In this document: positions 19,762-31,309 of the stretch, one piece after another
Layout: each line of letters opens with the position of its first letter
Numbering within the stretch: the stretch's first letter is position 1
Source: Marthasterias glacialis
Lineage: Eukaryota > Echinodermata > Asteroidea > Forcipulatida > Asteriidae
Assembly (NCBI GenBank): GCA_911728455.2
Contig: OU452222.1
Span: 1,728,001-1,792,000, forward strand
Direction of reading: 5' to 3'
Length of the DNA: 64,000 bases
Translations under genes and position numbers: made by a program
The notes under the pieces: generated by a model
Database searches by the model: none
Told to the model about the DNA's origin: nothing
The model's input: only the letters and a program-made list of their open reading frames with translations

Positions 19762-20845
19762 GAAATGTAAACAACGGTTGCTAAAGAAAATGTTTACCTT
19801 GTGTGCTGTTTTCTATATTAAAATATTAAACCTCATTGTTTGTGTCTTTGTCATACTGAGTATGTTCTTGGGCTAAAATAGTAAATAATTTATGGGATAT
19901 GAGTTGTTAATTTTGGCTTTTGACCCCCCAAATCCAACACTGACCCTATAGCCATGGAAAAGGTAATTTCACTTTTTATACTTTATTTCCCCACTGGGCT
20001 CTAATTCTTGCCCTATTGCATCCCCACCAAGTGTTTTGTCTGCCAGACGGTGATTTCCCAAAGTAATGCGTTCGCACAAGAACCTTAAAAACGTGGTTTC
20101 AGGCGAATGGGTAGCCTTGTTTCCTTCACGATTCAGCTTCAAGTAATGCGTTTGCATAAGAAACCTAAAAGATCGTTTTCCGGTGAACCGGACCAAGCGC
20201 AGACAAGTCTGACACGCGGGCAACATCGTCCCAAAGCACGGCGTTCTATTGTCTACGTTCACGCTGAATAACGATGATCTGAGCGGACACGACGCTCTGT
20301 GCTGAGAGCAAGACAAATTCTTCTCGATTCTTTGCGATTGAACGTAGACTTGTGTCAGTCGGCGCAGGAATGACTCTTTATAATATACTGTACATACAAA
20401 AAACGCAAAAACAGGGGTCATATTTGGGTTTAGGACTAGATTGAGTTTTAAAAAAAAGCAAGCAAGAGCACCGTTAAACTGGTAAAATCCCATTTGTTTT
20501 GTACACGGGCGAAAGTGTGCAATAGATGACGTAATTGTGACGTCGTTCCACATTTTAGGCCGGAAAGCACTTCTACAGTAGCTCAGAAGTCTAAAACTGA
20601 AACAAGTTTGACGATCGATGGTATACTTTTTGAGATAAGATGCTTTCAAGATTTGCTAATTAAATCTTCACCTCGCTGTAAAGTGGCTAATTAATTAAGA
20701 ATTTTAATATTTTTTACATTCTGAGTCAAGCTTATGTTCTAAGCTACAATTTGATGTATGATTCAACTCTTTCCTATTTACGCTCTAGGATATTAGGCTT
20801 AAAGAAAAAACGTGTAAAAATGCTATGGGATTTAGGGCGGAAACA
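19762..20845. other. Unique DNA with one unexplained long frame
   Basis: A 226-codon minus-strand frame runs from 20649 to 19969. It has no signal peptide, motif or family resemblance that I can see. The segment it covers includes a diverged direct repeat: AAGTAATGCGTTCGCACAAG at 20061 and AAGTAATGCGTTTGCATAAG at 20141. I list the region as unresolved rather than as a gene. Confidence 0.35.
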
Positions 20846-20877
<32 letters not shown>

Positions 20878-20887
20878 TAATAAAAAT
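20846..20887. repeat. AAT microsatellite
   Basis: About ten AAT units followed by interrupted AAAAT copies. Confidence 0.95.
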
Positions 20888-20901
20888 CTCGACGAAAATA
20901 A

Positions 20902-20932
20902 TAGCTGTTCCGACTGTATGTCGGAACAGCTA
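20902..20932. other. Perfect 13-bp hairpin at the array edge
   Basis: TAGCTGTTCCGAC (20902-20914), loop TGTAT, then the exact reverse complement ending at 20932. The next bases are the A-run that begins the satellite array. The coincidence with the boundary suggests a role in, or a relic of, the insertion that seeded the array, but no family is assigned. Confidence 0.9.
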
Positions 20933-21013
20933 AAAAAACGCCGAAAAAAGAAGTCGGCAGCGCCACGGCCAATAACTCCAGAAATAATGGAACTAGAGAG
21001 ACTTTTCTTTTAC

Positions 21014-21157
21014 CTGCAGTTAGCTGCCATAATCCTGCATCCGAAAATCTAGTTTTCCCAGCCAGCAAGGGCCATCTTCCGCCTTGAAACCACCAGGGAG
21101 CGGGGTTGCCCCGAATGGCCTTCAAACGCCTGTCTAATGGCACTTTTGTACACAAAG
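21014..21157 (-). other. Exon-like 144-nt segment, shown in the first full monomer
   Basis: Minus strand, in order: TTGCTAAGT resembling a branch point, a pyrimidine tract TCTTGTTTTCACTCTGTTAC, AG, 144 nt, then the donor GTAAAAG. In the frame that is open across the monomer the segment starts and ends in phase 1, so any number of copies could be joined in frame. It encodes 48 residues including WWFQGGRWPLLAG. The same signals occur in nearly all monomers and in the diverged copy at 16343-16834. About nine monomers carry a stop inside it, and the frame is open outside the segment too, so coding is not shown. Confidence 0.25.
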
Positions 21158-21238
21158 CTGTAACAGAGTGAAAACAAGACTTAGCAACGGCTCTATCTCC
21201 CAAAGTATTGGAGGGATCCTGAAAAGTCTGACACTGTT

Positions 21239-21263
21239 GGAAAGCCCTACTCATGGGCTTTCC
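21239..21263. other. 9-bp hairpin in each monomer, shown in the first
   Basis: GGAAAGCCC, loop TACTCAT, GGGCTTTCC. Present in most monomers. Several have changes in the loop and right arm that break pairing (CATAAGC near 23720, CATTGGC near 59290), so it is not strictly kept. Confidence 0.7.
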
Positions 21264-21849
21264 GAAAATACCGGTCTTGGGGCTGTGCAATAAGTAGGGA
21301 AGAAGGCAGGGACCGCGGAGTGAGGACACCCCGAGGATGTCCAGTGCATGCGCCATGCTGTGTGTACGTCAACAAAAGCCAAGGCCGGTACGTGTGTGCT
21401 GGACCGAAGCATGCAAAAAAAAAAAAAAACGCCGAAAAAAGAAGTCGGCAGCGCCACGGCCAATAACTCCAGAAATAATGGGGCTAGAGAGAATTTTCTT
21501 TTACCTGCAGTTAGCTGCCATAGTCCTGCATCCGAAAATCTAGTTTTCCCAGCCAGCAAGGGCCATCTTCCGCCTTGAAACCACCAGGGAGTGGGGCTGC
21601 CCCGAATGGCCTTCAAACGCCTGTCTAATGGCACTTTTGTACACGAAGCTGTAACAGAGTGAAAACAAGACTTAGCAACGGCTCTATCTCCCAAAGTATT
21701 GGAGGGATCCTGACAAGTCTGACACTGATGGAAAGCCCTACTCATGGGCTTTCCGAAAATACCAATCTTGGGGCTGTGGAATAAATAGGGGAGAAAGCAG
21801 GGACCGCGGAGTGAGGACACCCAGAGGATGTCCAGTGCATGCGGCATGC

Positions 21850-23880
21850 TGCGTGTACGTCAACAATAGCCAAGGCCGGTCCGTGTGTGCTGGACCGAAG
21901 CATGCAAAAAAAAAAAAAAAAAAAAAACGCCGAAAAAAGAAGTCGGCAGCGCCACGGCCAATAACTCCAGAAATAATGGGGCTAGAGAGAATTTTCTTTT
22001 ACCTGCAGTTAGCTGCCATAGTCCTGCATCCGAAAATCTAGTTTTCCCAGCCAGCAAGGGCCATCTTCCGTTTTGAAACCACCAGGGAGCGGGGCTGCCC
22101 CGAATGGCCTTCAAACGCCTGTCTAAAGGCACTTTTGTACACGAAGCTTTAACAGAGTGAAAACAAGACTTAGCAACGGCTCTATCTCCCAAAGTATTGG
22201 AGGGATCATGACAATTCTGACACTGTTGGAAAGCCCTACTCATGGGCTTTCCGAAAATACCGGTCTTGGGGCTGTGCAGAAAATAGGGAAGAAAGCAGGG
22301 ACCGCGGAGTGAGGACACCCAGAGGATGTCCAGTGCATGCGGCATGCTGCGTGTACGTCAACAATAGCCAAGGCCGGTACGTGTGTGCTGGACCGAAGCA
22401 TGCAAAAAAAAAAAAAAAAAAAAACGCCGAAAAAAGAAGTCGGCAGCGCAACGGCCAATAACTCCAGAAATAATGGGGCTAGAGAGAATTTTCTTTTACC
22501 TGCAGTTAGCTGCCATAGTCCTGCATCCGAAAATCTAGTTTTACCAGCCAGCAAGGGCCATCTTCCGCCTTCAAACCACCAGGGAGCGGGGCTGCCCCGA
22601 ATGGCCTTCAAACGCCTGTCTAATGGCATTTTTGTACACGAAGCTGTAACAGAGTGAAAACAAGACTTAGCAACGGCTCTATCTCCCAAAGTATTGGAGG
22701 GATCCTGACAAGTCTGACACTGTTGGAAAGCCCTACTCATGGGCTTTCCGAAAATACCGGTCTTGGGGCTGTGCATAAAATACGAAAGAAGGCAGGGACC
22801 GCGGAGTGAGGACACCCAGAGGATGTCCAGTGCATGCAGCATGCTGCGTGTACGTCAACAATAGCCAAGGCCGGTACGTGTGTGCTGGACCGAAAAAAAA
22901 ACAAAAAAAAAAAAAACGCAGGAAAAAGAAGTCGGCAGCGCCACGGCCAATAACTCCAGAAATAATGGGGCTAGAGAGAATTTTCTTTTACCTGCAGTTA
23001 GCTGCCATAGTCCTGCATCCGAAAATCTAGTTTTCCCAGCCAGCAAGGGCCATCTTCCGCCTTGAAACCACCAGGGAGTGGGGCTGCCCCGAATGGCCTT
23101 CAAACGCCTGTCTAATGGCACTTTTGTACACGAAGCTGTAACAGAGTAAAAACAAGACTTAGCAACGGCTCTATCTCCCAAAGTATTGGAGGGATCCTGA
23201 CAAGTCTGACACTGTTGGAAAGCCCTACTCATGGGCTTTCCGAAAATTCCGGTCTTGGGGCTGTGCAATAAATAGGGAAGAAGGCAGGGACCGCGGAGTG
23301 AGGACACCCCGAGGATGTCCAGTGCATGCTGCATACTGCGTGTACGTCAACAATAGCCAAGGCCGGTACGTGTGTGCTGGACCGAAGCATGCCAAAAAAA
23401 AAAAAACGCCGGAAAAAGAAGTCGGCAGCGCCACGGCCAATAATTCCAGAAATAATGGGGCTAAAGAGAATTTTCTTTTACTTGCAGTTAGCTGCCATAG
23501 TCCTGCATCCGAAAATCTAGTTTTCCCAGCCAGCAAGGGCCATTTTCCACCTTGAAACCACCATGGAGCGGGGCTGCCCAGAATGGCCTTCAAACGCCTG
23601 TCTAATGGCACTTTTGTACACGAAGCTGTAACAGAGTAAAAACAAGACTTAGCAACGGCTCTATCTCCCAAAGTATTGGAGGGATCCTGACAAGTCTGAC
23701 ACTGTTGGAAAGCCCTACTCATAAGCTTTCCGAAAATTCCGGTCTTGGGGCTGTGCAATAAATAGGGAAGAAGGCAGGGACCGCGGAGTGAGGACACCCA
23801 GAGGATGTCCAGTGCATGCTGCATACTGCGTGTACGTCAACAATAGCCAAGGCCGGTACGTGTGTGCTGGACCGAAGCAT
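21850..23880. repeat. Multi-monomer block, copy 1 of a 12-monomer-spaced duplication
   Basis: Shares rare variants with 27760-29790 at an offset of about 5.91 kb: CCGGTCCGTGTG (21876/27787), GAAGCTTTAACAG (about 22143/28053), TTTTACCAGCC (about 22540/28448), GCATAAAATACGAAAG (about 22772/28679), and GCATGCC before the A-run (about 23387/29294). Confidence 0.85.
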
Positions 23881-26800
23881 GCAAAAAAAAAAAAAAAAAC
23901 GCCGGAAAAAGAAGTCGGCAGCGCCACGGCCAATAACTCCAGAAATAAAGGGGCTAGAGAGAATTTTCTTTTACCTGCAGTTAGCTGCCATAGTCCTGCA
24001 TCCGAAAATCTAGCTTTCCCAGCCAGCAAGGGCCATCTTCCACCTTGAAACCACCAGGGATCGGGGCTGCCCCGAATGGCCTTCAAACGCCTGTCTAATG
24101 GCACTTTTGTACACGAAGCTGTAACAGAGTGAAAACAAGACTTAGCAACGGCTCTATCTCCCAAAGTATTGGAGGGATCCTGACAAGTCTGACACTGTTG
24201 GAAAGCCCTACTCATGGGCTTTCCGAAAATACCGGTCTTGGGGCTGTGGGATAAATAGAAAAGAAGGCAGAGACCGCAGAGTGAGGACACCCAGAGGATG
24301 TCCAGTGCATGCGGCATGCTGTGTGTACGTCAACAATAGCCAAGGCCGGTACGTGTGTGCTGGACCGAAAAAAAAACAAAAAAAAAAAACGCAGGAAAAG
24401 AAGTCGGCAGCGCAACGGCCAATAACTCCAGAAATAATGGGGCTAGAGAGAATTTTCTTTTACCTGCAGTTAGCTGCCATAGTCCTGCATCCGAAAATCT
24501 AGTTTTCCCAGCCAGCAAGGGCCATCTTCCGCTTTGAAACCACCAGGGATCGGGGCTGCCCCGAATGGCCTTCAAACGCCTGTCTAATGGCACTTTTGTA
24601 CACGAAGCTGTAACAGAGTGAAAACAAGACTTAGCAACGGCTCTATCTCCCAAAGTATTGGAGGAATCCTGACAAGTCTGACACTGATGGAAAGCCCTAC
24701 TCATGGGCTTTCCGAAAATACCAATCTTGGGGCTGTGGAATAAATAGGGGAGAAAGCAGGGACCGCGGAGTGAGGACACCCCGAGGATGTTCAGTGCATG
24801 CGGCATGCTGCGTGTACGTCAACAATAGCCAAGGCCGGTACGTGTGTGCTGGACCGAAGCATGCAAAAAAAAAAAAAAAAACGCAGGAAAAAGAAGTCGG
24901 CAGCGCCACGGCCAATAACTCCAGAAATAATGGGGCTAGAGAGAATTTTCTTTTACCTGCAGTTAGCTGCCATAGTCCTGCATCCGAAAATCTAGTTTTC
25001 CCAGCCAGCAAGGGCCATCTTCCGCCTTGAAACCACCAGGGAGCGGGGCTGCCCCGAATGGCCTTCAAACGCCTTTCTAATGGCACTTTTGTACACGAAG
25101 CTGTAACAGAGTGAAAACAAGACTTAGCAACGGCTCTATCTCCCAAAGTATTGGAGGGATCCTGACAAGTCTGACACTGTTGGAAAGCCCTACTCATGGG
25201 CTTTCCGAAAATACCGGTCTTGGGGCTGTGGGATAAAAAGGGAAGAAGGCAGGGACCGCGGAGTGAAGACACCCAGAGGATGTCCAGTGCATGCGGCATG
25301 CTGTGTGTACGTCAACAATAGCCAAGGCCGGTACGTGTGTGCTGGACCGAAAAAAAAAAAAAAAAAAAAAACGCAGGAAAAGAAGTCGGCAGCGCAACGG
25401 CCAATAACTCCAGAAATAATGGGGCTAGAGAGAATTTTCTTTTACCTGCAGTTAGCTGCCATAGTCCTGCATCCGAAAATCTAGTTTTCCCAGCCAGCAA
25501 GGGCCATCTTCCGCTTTGAAACCACCAGGGATCGGGGCTGCCCCGAATGGCCTTCAAACGCCTGTCTAATGGCACTTTTGTACACGAAGCTGTAACAGAG
25601 TGAAAACAAGACTTAGCAACGGCTCTATCTCCCAAAGTATTGGAGGGATCCTGACAAGTCTGACACTGATGGAAAGCCCTACTCATGGGCTTTCCGAAAA
25701 TACCAATCTTGGGGCTGTGGAATAAATAGGGGAGAAAGCAGGGACCGCGGAGTGAGGACACCCCGAGGATGTTCAGTGCATGCGGCATGCTGCGTGTACG
25801 TCAACAATAGCCAAGGCCGGTACGTGTGTGCTGGACCGAAGCATGCAAAAAAAAAAAAAAAACGCAGGAAAAAGAAGTCGGCAGCGCCACGGCCAATAAC
25901 TCCAGAAATAATGGGGCTAGAGAGAATTTTCTTTTACCTGCAGTTAGCTGCCATAGTCCTGCATCCGAAAATCTAGTTTTCCCAGCCAGCAATGGCCATC
26001 TTCCGCCTTGAAACCACCAGGGAGCGGGGCTGCCCCGAATGGCCTTCAAACGCCTTTCTAATGGCACTTTTGTACACGAAGCTGTAACAGAGTGAAAACA
26101 AGACATAGCAACGGCTCTATCTCCCAAAGTATTGGAGGGATCCTGACAAGTCTGACACTGTTGGAAAGCCCTACTCATAAGCTTTCCGAAAATTCCGGTC
26201 TTGGGGCTGTGCAATATATAGGGAAGAAGGCAGGGACCGCGGAGTGAGGACACCCAGAGGATGTCCAGTGCATGCTGCATACTGCGTGTACGTCAACAAT
26301 AGCCAAGGCCGGTACGTGTGTGCTGGACCGAAGCATGCAAAAAAAAAAAAAAAAAACGCCGGAAAAAGAAGTCGGCAGCGCCACGGCCAATAACTCCAGA
26401 AATAAAGGGGCTAGAGAGAATTTTCGTTTACCTGCAGTTAGCTGCCATAGTCCTGCATCCGAAAATCTAGCTTTCCCAGCCAGCAAGGGCCATCTTCCAC
26501 CTTGAAACCACCAGGGATCGGGGCTGCCCCGAATGGCCTTCAAACGCCTGTCTAATGGCACTTTTGTACACGAAGCTGTAACAGAGTGAAAACAAGACTT
26601 AGCAACGGCTCTATCTCCCAAAGTATTGGAGGGATCCTGACAAGTCTGACACTGTTGGAAAGCCCTACTCATGGGCTTTCCGAAAATACTGGTCTTGGGG
26701 CTGTGGGATAAATAAAGAAGAAGGCAGGGACCGCGGAGTGAGGACACCCAGAGGATGTCCAGTGCATGCGGCATGCTGCGTGTACGATAACAATAGCCAA

Positions 26801-27759
26801 GGCCGGTACGTGTGTGCTGGACCGAAAAAAAAAAAAAAAAAACAACGCAGGAAAAAGAAGTCGGCAGCGCAACGGCCAATAACTCCAGAAATAATGGGGC
26901 TAGAGAGAATTTTCTTTTACCTGCAGTTAGCTGCCATAGTCCTGCATCCGAAAATCTAGTTTTCCCAGCCAGCAAGGGCCATCTTCCGCTTTGAAACCAC
27001 CAGGGATCGGGGCTGCCCCGAATGGCCTTCAAACGCCTGTCTAATGGCACTTTTGTACACGAAGCTGTAACAGAGTGAAAACAAGACTTAGCAACGGCTC
27101 TATCTCCCAAAGTATTGGAGGGATCCTGACAAGTCTGACACTGATGGAAAGCCCTACTCATGGGCTTTCCGAAAATACCAATCTTGGGGCTGTGGAATAA
27201 ATAGGGGAGAAAGCAGGGACCGCGGAGTGAGGACACCCCGAGGATGTTCAGTGCATGCGGCATGCTGCGTGTACGTCAACAATAGCCAAGGCCGGTACGT
27301 GTGTGCTGGACCGAAGCATGCAAAAAAAAAAAAAAAAAAACGCAGGAAAAAGAAGTCGGCAGCGCCACGGCCAATAACTCCAGAAATAATGGGGCTAGAG
27401 AGAATTTTCTTTTACCTGCAGTTAGCTGCCATAGTCCTGCATCCGAAAATCTAGTTTTCCCAGCCAGCAAGGGCCATCTTCCGCCTTGAAACCACCAGGG
27501 AGCGGGGCTGCCCCGAATGGCCTTCAAACGCCTTTCTAATGGCACTTTTGTACACGAAGCTGTAACAGAGTGAAAACAAGACATAGCAACGGCTCTATCT
27601 CCCAAAGTATTGGAGGGATCCTGACAAGTCTGACACTGTTGGAAAGCCCTACTCATGGGCTTTTTGAAAATTCCGGTCTTGGGGCTGTGGGATAAATAGG
27701 GAAGAAGGCAAGGACCGCGGAGTGAGGACACCCAGAGGATGTCCAGTGCATGCGGCATG

Positions 27760-29790
27760 CTGCGTGTACGTCAACAATAGCCAAGGCCGGTCCGTGTGTG
27801 CTGGACCGAAGCATGCAAAAAAAAAAAAAAAAAAAAACGCCGAAAAAAGAAGTCGGCAGCGCCACGGCCAATAACTCCAGAAATAATGGGGCTAAGGAGA
27901 ATTTTCTTTTACCTGCAGTTAGCTGCCATAGTCCTGCATCCGAAAATCTAGTTTTCCCAGCCAGCAAGGGCCATCTTCCGTTTTGAAACCACCAGGGAGC
28001 GGGGCTGCCCAGAGTGGCCTTCAAACGCCTGTCTAATGGCACTTTTGTACACGAAGCTTTAACAGAGTGAAAACAAGACTTAGCAACGGCTCTATCTCCC
28101 AAAGTATTGGAGGGATCATGACAAGTCTGTCACTGTTGGAAAGCCCTACTCATGGGCTTTCCGAAAATACCGGTCTTGGGGCTGTGCAGAAAATAGGGAA
28201 GAAAGCAGGGACCGCGGAGTGAGGACACCCAGAGGATGTCCAGTGCATGCGGCATGCTGCGTGTACGTCAACAATAGCCAAGGCCGGTACGTGTGTGCTG
28301 GACCGAAGCATGCAAAAAAAAAAAAAAAAAACGCCGAAAAAAGAAGTCGGCAGCGCAACGGCCAATAACTCCAGAAATAATGGGGCTAGAGAGAATTTTC
28401 TTTTACCTGCAGTTAGCTGCCATAGTCCTGCATCCGAAAATCTAGTTTTACCAGCCAGCAAGGGCCATCTTCCGCCTTGAAACCACCAGGGAGCGGGGCT
28501 GCCCCGAATGGCCTTCAAACGCCTGTCTAATGGCATTTTTGTACACGAAGCTGTAACAGAGTGAAAACAAGACTTAGCAACGGCTCTATCTCCCAAAGTA
28601 TTGGAGGGATCCTGACAAGTCTGACACTGTTGGAAAGCCCTACTCATGGGCTTTCCGAAAATACCGGTCTTGGGGCTGTGCATAAAATACGAAAGAAGGC
28701 AGGGAAAGCGGAGTGAGGACACCCAGAGGATGTCCAGTGCATGCAGCATGCTGCGTGTACGTCAACAATAGCCAAGGCCGGTATGTGTGTGCTGGACCGA
28801 AAAAAAAAAAAAAAAAAAAAAAACGCAGGAAAAAGAAGTCGGCAGCGCCACGGCCAATAACTCCAGAAATAATGGGGCTAGAGAGAATTTTCTTTTACCT
28901 GCAGTTAGCTGCCATAGTCCTGCATCCGAAAATCTAGTTTTCCCAGCCAGCAAGGGCCATCTTCCGCCTTGAAACCACCAGGGAGTGGGGCTGCCCCGAA
29001 TGGCCTTCAAACGCCTGTCTAATGGCACTTTTGTACACGAAGCTGTAACAGAGTAAAAACAAGACTTAGCAACGGCTCTATCTCCCAAAGTATTGGAGGG
29101 ATCCTGACAAGTCTGACACTGTTGGAAAGCCCTACTCATGGGCTTTCCGAAAATTCCGGTCTTGGGGCTGTGCAATAAATAGGGAAGAAGGCAGGGACCG
29201 CGGAGTGAGGACACCCCGAGGATGTCCAGTGCATGCTGCATACTGCGTGTACGTCAACAATAGCCAAGGCCTGTACGTGTGTGCTGGACCGAAGCATGCC
29301 AAAAAAAAAAAACGCAGGAAAAAGAAGTCGGCAGCGCCACGGCCAATAACTCCAGAAATAATGGGGCTAAAGAGAATTTTCTTTTACTTGCAGTTAGCTG
29401 CCATAGTCCTGCATCCGAAAATCTAGTTTTCCCAGCCAGCAAGGGCCATCTTCCACCTTGAAACCACCAGGGAGTGGGGCTGCCCCGAATGGCCTTCAAA
29501 CACCTGTCTAATGGCACTTTTGTACACGAAGCTGTATTAACAGAGTGAAAACAAGACTTAGCAACGGCTCTATCTTCCAAAGTATTGGAGGGATCCTGAC
29601 AAGTCTGACACTGTTGGAAAGCCCTACTCATGGGCTTTCCGAAAATACCGGTCTTGGGGCTGTGCAATAAATAGGGAAGAAGGCAAGGACCGCGGAGTGA
29701 GGACACCCAGAGGATGTCCAGTGCATGCTGCATACTGCGTGTACGTCAACAATAGCCAAGGCCGGTACGTGTGTGCTGGACCGAAGCATG
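27760..29790. repeat. Multi-monomer block, copy 2 of the same duplication
   Basis: Partner of 21850-23880, with the same order of rare variants and few private changes, so the duplication is more recent than the divergence between neighbouring monomers. Confidence 0.85.
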
Positions 29791-31273
29791 CAAAAAAAAA
29801 AAAAAAAAAACGCCGGAAAAAGAAGTCGGCAGCGCCACGGCCAATAACTCCAGAAATAAAGGGGCTAGAGAGAATTTTCTTTTACCTGCAGTTAGCTGCC
29901 ATAGTCCTGCATCCGAAAATCTAGCTTTCCCAGCCAGCAAGGGCCATCTTCCACCTTGAAACCACCAGGGATCGGGGCTGCCCCGAATGGCCTTCAAACG
30001 CCTGTCTAATGGCACTTTTGTACACGAAGCTGTAACAGAGTGAAAACAAGACTTAGCAACGGCTCTATCTCCCAAAGTATTGGAGGGATCCTGACAAGTC
30101 TGACACTGTTGGAAAGCCCTACTCATGGGCTTTCCGAAAATACCGGTCTTGGGGCTGTGGGATAAATAGGGTAGAAGGCAGGGACCGCGGAGTGAGGACA
30201 CCCAGAGGATGTCCAGTGCATGCGGCATGCTGCGTGTACGTCAACAATAGCCAAGGCCGGTACGTGTGTGCTGGACAGAAAAAAAAAAAAAAAAAAAAAA
30301 CGCAGGAAAAAGAAGTCGGCAGCGCAACGGCCAATAACTCCAGAAATAATGGGGCTAGAGAGAATTTTCTTTTACCTGCAGTTAGCTGCCATAGTCCTGC
30401 ATCCGAAAATCTAGTTTTCCCAGCCAGCAAGGGCCATCTTCCGCTTTGAAACCACCAGGGATCGGGGCTGCCCCGAATGGCCTTCAAACGCCTGTCTAAT
30501 GGCACTTTTGTACACGAAGCTGTAACAGAGTGAAAACAAGACTTAGCAACGGCTCTATCTCCCAAAGTATTGGAGGGATCCTGACAAGTCTGACACTGTT
30601 GGAAAGCCCTACTCATGGGCTTTCCGAAAATACCGGTCTTGGGGCTGTGGGATAAATAGGGAAGAAGGCAGGGACCGCGGAGTGAGGACACCCAGAGGAT
30701 GTCCAGTGCATGCGGCATGCTGCGTGTACGTCAACAATAGCCAAGTGTACGTAGTACGTGTGTGCTGGACCGAAGCATGCAAAAAAAAAAAAAAAAAAAG
30801 CCAAAAAAAAGAAGTCGGCAGCGCCACGGCCAATAACTCCAGAAATAATGGGGCTAGAGAGAATTTTCTTTTACCTGCAGTTAGCTGCCATAGTCCTGCA
30901 TCCGAAAATCTAGTTTTCCCAGCCAGCAAGGGCCATCTTCCGCCTTGAAACCACCAGGGAGCGGGGCTGCCCCGAATGGCCTTCAAACGCCTGTCTAATG
31001 GCACTTTTGTACACGAAGCTGTTACAGAGTGAAAACAAGACTTAGCAACGGCTCTATCTCCCAAAGTATTGGAGGGATCCTGACAAGTCTGACACTGTTG
31101 GAAAGCCCTACTCATGGGCTTTCCGAAAATACCGGTCTTGGGGCTGTGGGATAAATAGGGAAGAAGGCAAGGACCGCGGAGTGAGGACACCCAGAGGATG
31201 TCCAGTGCATGCGGCATGCTGCGTGTACGTCAACAATAGCCAAGGCCGGTACGTGTGTGCTGGACCGAAGCAT

Positions 31274-31309
<36 letters not shown>

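Noticed and set aside
19212..19784. Overlapping 120-190-codon frames on both strands over the 42-bp arrays
   Set aside because: A stop-free 42-bp period, a multiple of three, keeps several frames open on both strands at once. The frames are antisense to one another.
19969..20649. 226-codon minus-strand frame as a gene
   Set aside because: No recognisable motif or domain, and it overlaps a diverged direct repeat. A relic of zinc-finger-like repeats on the plus strand was considered, but Cys/His spacing could not be shown.
20940..20958. GCCGA/TCGGC hairpin before the T-run on the minus strand, looking like a Pol III or intrinsic terminator of a small RNA in each monomer
   Set aside because: The right arm is constant but the left arm varies (GCAGG, GCCGG, GCCAA, GACAA) without compensating changes, and no A/B box pair was found in the monomer.
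21235..21247. TGTTGGAAAGCCC in each monomer as a CENP-B box, given the pogo-like relic nearby
   Set aside because: Only the central TTGGAAA agrees. The required TTCG and CGGG positions of the box do not match.
26175..27263. 362-codon minus-strand frame, the longest in the main array
   Set aside because: It is two satellite monomers read through because the A-run lengths happen to keep frame. Neighbouring monomers have the same sequence with stops at equivalent places.
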